This document shows, piece by piece, positions 1 to 11,900 of a stretch of DNA of 64,000 bases. Both the position numbers and the translations under genes were made by a program. Each line of letters begins with the position of its first letter. Within the stretch, counting starts at the first letter, position 1. Source of the stretch: Ciona savignyi (taxonomy: Eukaryota; Chordata; Ascidiacea; Phlebobranchia; Cionidae); contig CH003284.1 in assembly GCA_000149265.1 (NCBI GenBank), positions 475,039 through 539,038 of the forward strand. Direction: 5' to 3'. The notes under the pieces were generated by a model that was not told the DNA's origin, made no database searches, and saw only the letters and a list, made by a program, of their open reading frames with translations.

Positions 1-32
1 TAATTCTTTTATCTACCAAGTTATTTATTTTA

Positions 33-160
33 CCGGGCGAAGTTTTGATCCCGTGATGTGCTCGTCACTCAGTCTGTTTTTTGGATACCTAAGTTTGGGT
101 ATATGAATCGGTTGCGTTAATCATTTGGCCACACGACCTTCATCTACCGAGTAGATTTTT
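33..160 (-). repeat. SINE family B copy (tRNA-like, ~125 bp)
   Basis: Read on the minus strand it shows the family B layout: a head with GTGTGGCCAAATG (A-box-like), then a stretch giving CCGATTCATATACCC, then the B-box-like GGGATCAAAAC near the 3' end. Other copies at 484, 25645-26020, 26375-26685 and 41264 have the same order of blocks. It lies in the Rx intron beyond exon 2. Confidence 0.6.
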
Positions 161-210
161 TCTGCTGATAGGCGACTTACTAACCGATTATACAGCGGTG
201 ACGGAATACT

Positions 211-482
211 ATAGAATAAGATAGGATATTCATGTTTATCTCCGTGAATGAGAAATCGCAATGTCCGTTAACACGCGGGCAATCGTCAGATTACCTCATT
301 CCCACCGTCGGGTTAATAGGGCTATTGCAATGTGTTGTGTATTCAGACGTTTCTTCAATTTGTAGAACACATTATTCCTCTGGATTTGGGCCACGTTCAT
401 TAAGTTCCTTGCCCAATGACACAAACGAATAGATAGCGACTAGTTTTAAAGGCTCAACTCTTCGACTGAAAGGCAACCTACC
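211..482 (-). repeat. SINE family A copy
   Basis: Minus-strand copy, read here tail first: GATAGGATATTCATGTTTAT, the central block (GGGCAATCGTCAGATTACCT), the AAGTTCCTTGCCCAATGACA block and the tRNA-like head (CGACTGAAAGGC). The head is truncated against a family B copy. It lies in the Rx intron. Confidence 0.75.
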
Positions 483-483
483 G

Positions 484-588
484 TCGTGTAACCAAATGGT
501 CAACGAGCGATACATATACCGACTTAAACGATCGTAGTGAAGAGCAAATCATAGACTCGAAACTGCGCCCAGCCAAAAAAACACTATT
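484..588 (+). repeat. SINE family B copy
   Basis: Begins with CGTCGTGTAACCAAATGGTC, then CGATACATATACCGAC and a degraded B-box (GACTCGAAACTG), and ends in an A-rich run. It abuts the family A copy on its left and ends about 38 bp from Rx exon 2. Confidence 0.6.
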
Positions 589-625
589 ATTAAAAGCAAT
601 GATTCAAAAAGCAACGAGAGTTCAC

Positions 626-2710
626 CTGAACTCGCACTTCCGGTAGTTTAATCTTGCTCGCCAATTCCTCTCGACTGTACACATCGGGGTAATGGGATCG
701 CTCGAATGCTCGCTCCAACTCATGCAGTTGGAACGTGGTAAAGGTGGTCCGATTTCGACGCAATTTCTTTCTTAGATCATCAGGACAGTGGTCAGGGGAA
801 ACACCTAACATGAGAAATAATTACCTAAAATAACTAGGTAGGTTGTGTTACTTCTGCTGGCAACGGTTTTATTTTAGTTTGTTTTCGTCATATATAGAAT
901 TGTGGAATTGTGTAACCAGAATATTACAACAGACGTCGGTTGTTTTCATTACTCTTAAATAGTAGGTTTTAATACATGCATAAGTTAGGTATTTTGTCCA
1001 AAGTGCAGTTGCGAAAGCAATTATCTAAATTTATTTTTGCAGATCTCCACATTAAACTTACTTGGAGGTGAAACGCTGCGATTGTTTTCTGCTGTTGCAT
1101 GCATTTGACTTTTTACTTCATGTTGAACGGATTCTTTTAGGCAAAACTTCTTTTCTGAAATTATATTAATTTAAATTAGGGATCTAAAATTAATACAACT
1201 TAAAACAAGGTGATGCAAGTCGTGTTGGGACACAGCTTGGTTGCTTTTGGTTTTCTGGCTGTGTGTAGAACCAGTTAGTTAAGGGTAAAAATGCATATAT
1301 TAACAACTTTGAAGAAATGGTTAAGTATATAACAATACGGTAAAAATAAAACTGCTTACTCTGTACATCTTTAAATTCACATCCACGGTAGGGGTCGTTC
1401 TGTTTCTCACTTGCTTCATTTATTACTTTAAATTCATCTTCGACAGTTACCGTGTTCCTGGTTGTGCTTTTTCTCAAGTTGGCAATGATATTTTTAACCT
1501 CACCGTCGTACGCTTCCAGTTGCTGGCGATTCGTTGGGAAATCTTCATCTATTTCGTCATCACTACCCCCGGTTTCAAGATAACGCTCCTCCGGACTAGG
1601 AGGACGCTCCACTGCCCTCTGTTGCTGAAGCATCAACATAGCGGATGGCAACATCCAATTCAAGTAATTATCTTTCGCCAGCTCGGAAAAGGTCGAGTAA
1701 AACTGCGACATAATAGATGGAACATCGTAATGAGAGGATCGAAGTCTTTCCTGCTGGGTTAGCATCATCGCCATTAGCAAATCATTCTCGGTAGGACGTT
1801 GTAAAACATTTCCCGGCTTCAGATAACTCGTTGTGGACACATTTGCCGCTTCTGATTTCTCTCCAGTTTTGCTTTCCAGAATACAAGACGATTTCTTGTG
1901 TTCGACCGGCGCTTCGTCTTCATAGGGTCGTTTACTCGGAACGCCTTGATGTTCCACCGCTGCTAAAGTTTCGCTTTCTTGCTTCCTCTTAGTTTCCATG
2001 TTCTTCCTATCGTCAAATCGAAAACTGAGCGGCAATTCATTTATAACAGTTTTGAGGTTGCCCTTGCTAGCCGCTAGTGTGAAAGGAGAAACTGTTGTTT
2101 CAGTGTAAACTTGTGCTGTTGATTTCGACAGATCTTTTGCCTCATGCGAAGATGTATTTGGATACGTTGTTAACTTGGTACGCGGTGAAGATACGTCGGT
2201 GGACTTGGGGTGATTTTTTTGTTTAAAAACGATCCCAACTTGTTCTTTCTTTGGCGATGGCATTCTAAGAGCTTCAGGTGCTGGCACAGTGTATGTGTTT
2301 CTTTCGACCGAAGTGTCAAAAGGTTCTTTCATGTCCAAATGTAATCCGGGTTCATAAGCTCTGCTCCCATGCGCATGGTCGAGCTCCATGTGAGGGTAAT
2401 GACTTTCAGGATGCGGAACAGTATGACTCTTACTGTAAAGTGAAGCGTAGAAACGTTCAAGATAACCATGGACCGATTGTTTTGTTGGGGATCGCCTCAG
2501 CTCTTCGTTGTTTACCGGCACTCCATCCATATATTTCCATAAAGCCATATTCGGTATGTCTGACAAAATCTTGGGCACCTCTTCAACTTTTATTTGTTCA
2601 CTTGTCGGCGCATCCCTTGTGCTCCTATCTTCACGATCACTATCACCGCCAGCTTCACCATTATGCTCCAAAATTTCCGAACTTTCTTTTTTACAATATT
2701 TCGCCTCCAT
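626..2710 (-). CDS. Rx: Rx/Rax retinal homeobox protein, exons 1-2 (3' end outside window)
   Basis: Paired-like homeodomain transcription factor; in ascidians Rx acts in sensory vesicle and ocellus development. Exon 1 is 2710-1360 (450 codons plus one base) and exon 2 is 804-626. Junction CAGA|GTAAGC to TCATGTTAG|GTG keeps frame. Exon 2 encodes homeodomain residues 1-46, including [19 protein letters not shown] and [13 protein letters not shown], nearly identical to vertebrate Rx. It stops at CAG|GTGAAC after VRVQ, the usual homeodomain 46/47 intron site. The next exon (WFQNRRAKW part) is not in bases 1-625, so the gene continues left of the window. The 450-residue N-terminal region is acidic and serine-rich and much longer than in vertebrate Rx; I could not see an octapeptide. 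Exon 2 is very secure; exon 1 belongs by phase and position. Confidence 0.88.
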
Positions 2711-2731
2711 AACTCAAATTTTATAATGGAA

Positions 2732-2750
2732 CTAGCATTAAAAATAAAAC
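2732..2750 (-). promoter_or_regulatory. 3' splice site upstream of the Rx start codon
   Basis: On the minus strand a T-rich run ends in AATGCTAG, leaving 21 nt before the ATG at 2710. It could be a spliced-leader trans-splice acceptor or the end of a 5' UTR intron; the sequence alone cannot separate these. Confidence 0.35.
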
Positions 2751-5700
2751 TTATTTTAAAATAATATAAATGTTAAAAAATTAGATGCGATACCAATTCA
2801 ATTTGACAATACGCCGTATTAAAATTCAATTAATATAGATGGTTTCTTACGTTTTTTATAAGTCATTATTTTTTTGCTTCTACCATAACAAATACGCTGT
2901 GCTTTCTAATTGGTGGAGGATCTATGAACTGAAGTCGAACGGAGATTGTCTTTTCACATTAAGCTTTTTGTTTTTCCTTTTTCCCTACAAAACGCCACAG
3001 ATTGTAACCAAGCGACCACGAAGGGCCAGCACAATCTGATTACTAAAGCTCCAGCAGAAATCTCTTTAAGCCGAATTACACAATGTGTGAGCAAAAATTA
3101 TCGAATATATTTAAACGCATTGCCATATGGTCCAGGGGTATTGATTCCACTCGAATGTGCAGGAGGGCTATATGTCCCGTTTATTAATTATGTTAAATTG
3201 CTCGTTATAATACTTCGACGTTTTAATAAGGATTAGGCCAATTTGCTGTAATTGCTTTTCTTATTCGCAGCACTATTGATGAATTGAAATTACATGCTAT
3301 TGATTTTATGTTACTGCAATATCGCTATTTGTAAATCAAACTATACGTTCACGGAGCAAATTTTAAGCTGGATACATGCACAGATTAAAACAGTCTAATT
3401 CTCGGCAAAATAATTTAACTTTATATTAGTTGTTTTCCACGCTGTTAAAATTGTTGAATCTGTTTTTTACTTGCTTGACGTATTGTAGAAAATCATGGGG
3501 TTCATTAACTCACAGCGGCATAGGCACTTGAACGGATAAATCCTACAATGTACAATTCGTTCTGCGAGTCTTTCATATTAAAGCGCAAAATGTGATTTAT
3601 TGATTTAATCATTTCGTTTAATTAATATACCTCCCGCATACATATTTCGACAACATATTCTAATACAAAATAACATATATAATATAGTGAACGCTTGGTT
3701 TCGAGCGTCATATTAAGTAAATAGACCTGTCTATGCATAAGTGGTAAATAACGATATGCTATCTATGATTTTTTAATGTACGCTTATGGTTTGAATTTTT
3801 TCGTCTACAGGTTATGATTTTATCTAACTTTTCTAAGTGTGTCATTAAAATAGAAATACACGGTGTCTGCTTACTGCACTCTTCATTAACTGAGTGATTT
3901 CTGGGAAGCAAATAAGTGGTATCTATATGTATAGATGAACCTGCAATTGCAGCGAGGAAAAATAAGGGCTTATTAAGTCATTGAGGGAAGTTCATAAGCA
4001 TAAGCAATAACGGTTATTTGAAACACTTAAAGTCATCAATATTTAAACCAGAAGGGGAATCGAGATTATTCCGAATATCGTTTCCTCGAGAGATATGCGA
4101 ATCAGCATAAACATCGGCCGAATAAAATATTTATTTCTTCGTTGAGTGGCCGTCGCCGTTATTATCTCAACTATTATTATCCTCGCTTAAAATTAAACGG
4201 CAAAAGATATTTAACGAAGCGATTTTTTAAAGTTGATTCTAATCTTATAATCACATTGGCGCCATAAATGTGTGATCAATAAAATAATTTATGCGCCGAA
4301 TCGTTTCCCCATGATTACTTGCTAAACCAGCTCCGCGTAAAACGCATCTGCAACATGAACATGATCAACGATTACAGGACCGGGTTAATCCGACACAGCA
4401 TACAGCACGGCGTCATGTACGAGGGGGCATTAATATAGTACAAACGCAACTGGATTAATCGAGCTTTCAGTGAAATTAAATCAACATCTAGACATGATAA
4501 AACCTGAGCAGTTGACGCATTAATCTTTAATAATGGCGTCTATGTCCGGAAGCCTCGCCTTCTGGCTGAAATTAAATCCGTTTGTTAATGTGAAATGTAA
4601 AAATGGATTTGTAACGTTTCTCGTGGGTGGCAAATCCATGGAAATCCCAGAATAATTGAAGGAGTTAATTTAACTCGCGTAGTGGCGCCCTTTTTATTAG
4701 TTTAACTTTAGCCAACAAAGCTGGTTCATTGTGACGTAACTTAGGTTGTTGTTCCAAGCTTTACATGGCTTTAAACCAATAAACTTCAAACGAGGGTTAC
4801 GAAGTACAGTACACGAGGCGATTAACCGGTTAAGTGCCTAGTTATTGTCAGGTCATGTCTTTGAGCAAACAAACAACCAGACCGAGTTTGACTGTCCGTC
4901 CGACTATCGCTTAATGTCGGTTACAGTTGCTATTTTCTCTCGTGGTTATTTAATTAATTTAAATTCTTCAATGTGGTGAGAAAACCAAAATTTACGATAA
5001 AATTGTTATGAAGAAGGTGTGGCTAAACGAAGCCTGTATTTTTGTGTTGGTTGTTTTATTATATAAATTCGGCAACGAATACACAATTATCAGCAAACTA
5101 AATCACTATAAGGAACAAAATACACAGGGGATGTTATTTATTAAGAATACAGTGCGGATATGTAAGTAGAGTTAACAAAATAGTTTGTGGTCAATCAAGG
5201 TACTGAATGTTGCCTCTTTATAATTCCATGTGTCAAATATTTGGGTCGGATTGCTTTCTAAGTCTTTCCCGTCGTCTTCGCACTAATCTATAGAAAGATT
5301 ATAAAACGTTACATTGACACGCAAAGTTTTAAGTCTGCAAAACTTTTTTCTCTCCAGAAAATGCTTCATAATACACTGTATATGTACTTTATTAAGTATC
5401 CAATCTATAGACTTATGTTAAAAACTTCGCCCCGTTATAAGGTACACCACGTTATCTAATGAATAACTTTGCATTAGGCTTATATATACATTTGTTTACT
5501 CAAGGACATACATTACCGGACAAAAAACTTACAACGTGAGAAGAAATCCAACAACTAGAAATACGCAAGCTGCAATCAAGAGGTTCCAGTTCCATTTAAC
5601 CAGTTCTGTGCATAAAAATTGAGATTAATATCTGCATAGATCTGATGCCTACTTGACCTACACTGGCACGTTTGCGCCATTAACCAACAAAGTAATTAAC

Positions 5701-7963
5701 TTCTGTTAGCTGCATTGCCAAGAGAATATATGTTGTTAGACCCATATTCAAAGAGTCTATCCATCCACAAAATAAAATTAAATGTACAAAGCAATCAAAA
5801 TGACTATTATTATATAAAAATAACTTAAAGATTAGAAACCTTCAAAAAGTATTGGGGTCTTTAGGCCACCGAATGCTTGTTGGAGACGATCTCTGACCGG
5901 GTTTCCTGCCTTTGGTGTGTTACTGCCGTCCATAGCCTACTTACCTAGGACTACTATAATAAACAATTCTTAAAAAAATATGTTTAAGCACAATTTACCT
6001 GTATAATAAATGCGTTATTTTCGACTTGTGGTACAATATATGTTTCAGTAACTGTACAGATAACTAACTATTCTAAAATAAACATAATTCTTTATTTAGC
6101 TAATTGTGTGTAATACAGATCACCGCTCTATCTTTGACAACTTATATTGTTAACTCTTTACCTCTAATAAGTACCTCTAATTAGAGTAAAAAGCGACCGA
6201 AAAGTAAAAGATTATTCAATATTTTATGTCGAAATATTTTAACCTGGAAAATAATGCTCCAATATCCTACCTAACACGTCGCGTATTTTTATCAGACCTA
6301 TCAAGATATGTCCGATGATACAAACCTAAGCAGAGTAGACACCAACAATGAGCGTTTATTCAAATATCAACTCATGTTTACACTGTTGATATAGGGCGTA
6401 GTTAAAGGTTTGATGACGCATATCGAAATCATAGACCAGTAGGTATCAAATCTTTCACGTCGGGCGTTATGTCGCTATATAGTTGAGTCCGAGTTTGTTA
6501 TGAGAAAAACACAATTATATTTTTAGCTAAATATTATACAACATCGTTTAACAACATACACCAAAAGCTATTTTACTCAATTTCTTTTGTACGCAAATGA
6601 GTTTACTTCAATTTTATTCTTCGCCACGGTTTATCGAACGTGACACATTTTTTGTAGGTGCGGAAAATCTTATTATGATGTTTGTAACTTACCAACGTGG
6701 CAGTAAGCATTTACAAAACTTTCCATATCATAGGAGAACTCTTTCTTACCGAAGAGCTTACGACACGACATGCACACATAATAAGCATTTTAACCAAATT
6801 TATTACACCAAGCCTCGAAGAAAAGTTTGCGGTAAAGCGACCAGTGCAATGGTGGAGCCAGCTTTAGAAGAAGAGGTGGCCCGGACAGAATACAAAATAC
6901 AAATTAAAAAGAATACAAAATGATATTCCACTAAAACAACTATGTTTCTGAAATCGTTTGACTTAAATGTGAGCACAAGGTTGAAAATATCTTGTAATAT
7001 AACATGTGAGCGAATTATAATTACTGATAACAGTGGTTTTAATGATATCTCATCTAGATTCTAGAGTATCTGTTCCAGACACTGCGGGTTGCTGTCTGCA
7101 AGGGCGAAATAAATGGGCTAGCGTCTGAATCGCATATCGCAACACGCAAAATACTTAGTTCCTAACTAACCGAATTCAAGAAATTAATGGTTTAAATTGT
7201 GCTCGCATCTCTACGTTTAAGAGAAGATGCACTTATCCCGAGTTATTTGTTTTCGTTTTAAACTACTTCGTAAATAAGTGCACCCAGAGTCGGTCACATA
7301 GTTAACGAATTATATTGCATTATAAAGCAATTGCCGTAATTTTGGTTTAAGGTTTAAGCTATTAATACCAATAATTTTGTTTCTATTTCACCTTTGAAAA
7401 GCACCAGACTTTCATTCGTTTGAGGGATTTTCCCAAACACATTGCTGATTTCTTAGCATTTTAACCCGAGTCGGGGAGAATGGGTACGGACATTTTGTGC
7501 ACAGCTTTAATTTTTAATGTATTGGTTTAACACCAATTTTAAACTAAATTATTTAAGTAATCAGATTTTTTTTTAAAAAAGAGTTTAGTAAAGTAATGTG
7601 GGCGATTTATTTTAAAAAGCGAAAATGTAAGTCGATAGATTTTCAAAAAATACTCCGCCGTCTCAGGTTAAAGACTATCAAATTTTTAAATATATTTTTT
7701 AATGTGTGCTACTAACAGTAAAACTGGTATTCTTGTTTTATGTAAATGGTATACAATTTTTCTATACTGAAACCGCATTACCATCTTTATCAGTGTATTG
7801 TATCATAAATTGCAAATTAAAAATATCCTAGGCTATGTTTATTGTGGACGTTTCAAAGATTTTTCTTTAAGAAAATAAGCCTATAGATTTAAAATATACT
7901 CTACTGTGTATCTGTTTTATCATTTTAAACTAAGCATCATCTTTTTTTTACTTTTTTTATTGT
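2751..7963. other. Intergenic region between Rx and DUS4L; possible Rx control DNA
   Basis: No convincing exon or recognised SINE is visible over about 5 kb. It lies between the start of Rx (minus) and of DUS4L (plus), so it is the shared upstream region. From about 4239 to 4580 there are repeated TAATC-type sites: CTAATCTT at 4239, TTAATCC at 4385, GGATTAA at 4452 and ATTAATC at 4519. These fit K50 homeodomain (Otx-like) binding. The ORF at 6597-6923 has no recognisable domain and I treat it as chance. Confidence 0.4.
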
Positions 7964-8878
7964 ATGATGGAAAAGAATGTCATGACACTGTTGAATCAAC
8001 CAGAACCAACAAAAATATGCGCTCCTATGGTGAGGTATTCCAAACTTGCTTTCCGTACTTTGGTCCGGAGATACGGCTGCGACATTGCCTACACTCCAAT
8101 GATAATTTCCAAGTCATTTCTCGAGTCTGAAATGTGCAGACAAAATGAATTTGTTACCAACAAGGGTGACACACCACTTGTTGTTCAGTTTGCCGCCAGT
8201 ACTCCAACCGAATTCTCCCAAGCAAGCGAGATGATTTACCCCTATGCCAGCGGGGTTAGTCTGAACTGTGGGTGTCCTCAAAGATGGGCTATGGCGGCTG
8301 GCTATGGTGCGAAGTTGTTGCAGAAACCTGAAGATCTCATTGATTATGTAAAATTCACAAAAGCAAGGATTTGCGACGATGAGTTTACTGTGTCGGTTAA
8401 AATTCGACTTCATGATGATGTGAGAAGAACGGTTGAAATGTGCCAGGGTTTGGAAAAAGTTGGGGTTTCGTATATTTCAGTTCATGGCCGAACTTCCAAA
8501 GAGCGTCACCAACCTGTGCATTATGACTCAATAAAGCTAATTAAGGAAGCACTGTCGATACCAGTAGTTGCCAACGGTGGGGTCACTTCACTAAGTCAAT
8601 TAAAAAAAGTGCACAAACTAACAGGGGCAAATGGAGTAATGGTGGCACAAGGTTTACTCAACAACCCTGCTCTTTTTCAAGGACATAAAACCACTCCACT
8701 GTCCTGTGTTAAAGATTGGGTTGACATTAGTTTGAAACTTGGCACACCTTTTACCTGTTTTCATAACCACCTCATATATATGTTTGATAATGTGACCAGC
8801 AAATCAGAGAAGCGAATATTTAACAACCTACAAAGCACGCCAGCTGTTTTGGAATATTTGAATAAATATGATTTTTAA
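7964..8878 (+). CDS. DUS4L: tRNA-dihydrouridine(20a/20b) synthase, DUS4-like
   Basis: FMN-dependent enzyme that reduces uridine to dihydrouridine in the D-loop of tRNA. Single exon, 304 residues, about full family length. The N-terminal half is the TIM-barrel: CAPMVRYSKLAFR (19-31) starts the flavin-binding barrel, and NCGCPQRWAMAAGYGA (from 101) holds the catalytic cysteine (C104 by motif). VKIRLHDD, SVHGRT and ANGGV follow, then a helical C-terminal part (WVDISLKLGTP, CFHNHLIYM). These match animal DUS4L closely, so Dus1-3 are less likely. The ATG at 7964 is the first in-frame one and leaves a usual short N-terminus. A poly(A) signal AATAAA lies at 8962-8967. The start of the AKAP7-like gene lies only 36 bp after the stop. 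Confidence 0.95.
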   Translation: MMEKNVMTLLNQPEPTKICAPMVRYSKLAFRTLVRRYGCDIAYTPMIISKSFLESEMCRQNEFVTNKGDTPLVVQFAASTPTEFSQASEMIYPYASGVSLNCGCPQRWAMAAGYGAKLLQKPEDLIDYVKFTKARICDDEFTVSVKIRLHDDVRRTVEMCQGLEKVGVSYISVHGRTSKERHQPVHYDSIKLIKEALSIPVVANGGVTSLSQLKKVHKLTGANGVMVAQGLLNNPALFQGHKTTPLSCVKDWVDISLKLGTPFTCFHNHLIYMFDNVTSKSEKRIFNNLQSTPAVLEYLNKYDF

Positions 8879-8882
8879 CAGA
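8871..8882 (+). promoter_or_regulatory. Possible trans-splice acceptor over the DUS4L stop codon
   Basis: The sequence ATTTTTAACAG|A carries the DUS4L TAA (8876-8878) inside a good 3' splice site ending at AG 8880-8881. An acceptor here would give the next cistron a 33-nt leader before its ATG at 8915. This is the layout of an operon with almost no intercistronic DNA. No transcript evidence is available here. Confidence 0.35.
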
Positions 8883-8914
8883 ATGTTTATTTGGAATATA
8901 AGTACAAAACTGAT

Positions 8915-11900
8915 ATGGAGACCTCTGAAGGAGAACATGTTCTAAATTCTAAGCAAGGTTAAATAAAACTTTTTGTATGTCTGCTTTCATTGGTTTGTGT
9001 ATAATAGTGTAGTGTTAATGTTCTGATCGGACACTGAAATACCTTTAAACACTTATTAAAGTCCGACTCGTTAGTCTAGCGGTTTATTGTGAATCCTTTC
9101 AGCCGAAAGGTTGTATGTTCTGAACTGGTCGCAATCTATCAGTGGGCCCCTTTGGGGCACGGCTCTTACCGGAAACTGCCTGAACCTTGCGGATTATTGG
9201 GTTCTACCAAATTGAAGAAACATGTAAATCATACACAACACACTGCATTAGCTCCAGTAACCCGACGGTGGGCGCGAGGTGATCTGACAATTGCCCGTGT
9301 GTTAAGTCAGTTGGTTTTCCTATTCATGGGAATAAACATGACTGTCCTATCCTAAACCCAACGTTCATAGTCTGGTTTCACATTGCCTAAACCTAGTAGT
9401 ATTTAATGAGTTGTCCACTTAAAAATTTATTTTGCATTACCAACACAATCAAATCACTTGTAATTAATTATCTATGTGCTTTAACTGAACCGGAGGGTAG
9501 ATTATGTTTATTGTCCACACAACACACTCAGTGACATTGGTATCTCCTGTTGTTGCTTATATTAAACGCAATGTTGCATTAGGATAGGATATTTATGTTT
9601 ACCCCCGTGAATGGGAAAACCAAGGGGGTTAACACATGGGAAATCGTCAGATCACCTCGCGCCCACCGTTGGGTTACCGGAGCTATTGCAGTGTGTTGTA
9701 TAATTTATACATTTCTTTAATTTAGTAGAACCCATCAATCCGCTGGGTTCAGGCAATGTCCGTTAAGTGCCTTGCCCAATGACAGAGCCGACTGGCTAGC
9801 CCATTATTCACACACTATAATATAATCAATTGTAAAATTTTACTATGGTAACTCAATGTGTGCAAAAGGTGTAAAACATTGTTAAATCACTTTAACCCAG
9901 GGGCATTCTGGCAACACAGCTCACCTTTTAGTAAGTTATGTTCTTAGGCAAGGCACTTGGCTGGTTGTCCGAACCTAGTGGATTATTTGTGTGAACTAAT
10001 ACAGTGATAACTTTTGCTCATGTACAATACACTGCAATAGCCCTGTTGTAATATAAAGGTTGTCAGCAGGTAATCTGACAATTTCCTGTGTCTGTATGAG
10101 AAAGACCCATATGTTTTTACACAAATACCTATACTAACATTTTATATGTCTGGCTCTTTTTTTTCACCTAGAAATAGACAAAGATTGTGCAGACAGATAT
10201 ATGACTATATTTATTGTAAACTCTTTATGCATGGTTGTGTTCTTAAATAAATCCTAGCTGTATTGAGCTTTATTGTCAAACTAAACAAGTGAAAACAAAA
10301 CTAAACAAGTGAATATGTTAATTCACAGCACCGGCAGCACTAAAACGAAAGAGGAAAAAGAAATCAAAGAAAGGACTCGTGGATCAAACCAAATGTAGAA
10401 AAACCACGCAGCGCCCCAATTATTTTCTTGGGGTCAGAATTTACAATCCTAGTATATTGGGTAATTCGTAATATATTTTACAATTACAACTTTTACTGTA
10501 TATAACATTGACTAATTTATTTTGTGTTCTATCCCAGTGAATAAGTAAAAATATACAAAAGTCTTTCAATTGCGTTTCTTAACATGCGAGGATAGAAATG
10601 GCATGCCCATCCATTAATTAGTTTGACACATTCCATCCAATACTTACCGCTTACCACTTTTCAACCATACTGGAAGTTATGTTACCCTTGATAAGTCACA
10701 ATTGAATGTAGAGTGGCACTTGTAACAGGCAAGTGCTTGTCATGTAAGAAAGCTTGTGCTTTATATGATACGCTACCCAATTGGCCCTTAAGTGTACAGT
10801 GGAGATATAGGAAACATGTCTATCATATACAACACACTGCAATAGCACCGGTAACCCTAACCCCAACCCTACGATGGGCGCGAGGTGATCTGACGATTGC
10901 CCGTGTGTTAACCTCCTTGGTTTTCCCATTCACGGGGATAACATGAATATCCTATCCTATCCTAAGCCGCTGGTTTCAGGCAATGTTCGGTAAGTGCCTT
11001 GCCCAAGGACACAACTGACTAGCCAGCGACCGGTTTCGAACCTACAACCCTTCGGCTGAAAGGCGACATACTTAACCACTAGACTAATCTGTCGAATATA
11101 CTAGTCATTGTACATTTTTAGATAATATCCAATTTTAGGAAGAATAAAAGCTGTGCAAGAAATAATCACATGTGGTGAGTCATGCTTAGCCAAATGTGTT
11201 GTTCCAGTGTCAACATCACACATTACTCTCTGTGTGTTTCATCTAGATGGTGACAATGATTTGGCTAAGTATGTGGCTTTTTCAATATATATGATGGTTT
11301 ACTTGGTTTTAATCTGATTTAGCTTGGGAGTGCTGAAAAATTTGAATGGTCTATTGCACAAGTGCAAAAATTATATTACCTATGTCTATCGCTGTTTATT
11401 GAAAAACGTAAGGGCAATTATCACACGAGCAATCAGGTTACTTTGTAATTATGATAGGGAGCGTTTACAAATCAGTAATCATCAGATAACCTTGTATCCA
11501 GTGTCAAGTTACCAAAGGTATTGCGGTGTGTTATGTCCAATTCCTATAAGTTTTGTGGGACAAACTAATCAACTGGGTTCAGGTAAATGCCGTAAATGCC
11601 TTGACCAAAGACACAACTGACTAACCAGACACCAGTTTTGAACTTACAACCATTCGGGTGAAGGGTGACACTAAGGGTGACACTAAACTAAGCCACCAAG
11701 CTATTCTGTCGATATAACTTTATCGTTAAATGATAGAGCTTTACCACCACACATAGGTATAACTTTTATAAAAATTAAGTGTTAGGACTAGGGAAAGTAT
11801 TATTGTTACATTTCTAGGGAACTCCATCTTTAATTTTTTTTCATTTCAGAGCCAGTAAACTTTTAGAAGAGAGTGTAGAAACTATACAAAACATAGCAAA

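Noticed and set aside
1520..2726. Plus-strand ORFs at 1520-1762, 2278-2712 and 2508-2726
   Set aside because: Antisense shadows of Rx exon 1.
6597..6923. 108-codon ORF in the Rx-DUS4L gap
   Set aside because: No domain, no splice or promoter context, composition like the surrounding AT-rich DNA.
8114..8413. 99-codon minus-strand ORF
   Set aside because: Antisense of DUS4L.
9089..9355. Similar short ORFs repeated across the window (also 14535, 18189, 29501, 37040)
   Set aside because: They are translations of SINE family A; the shared peptide follows the repeat consensus in either strand and has no independent support.
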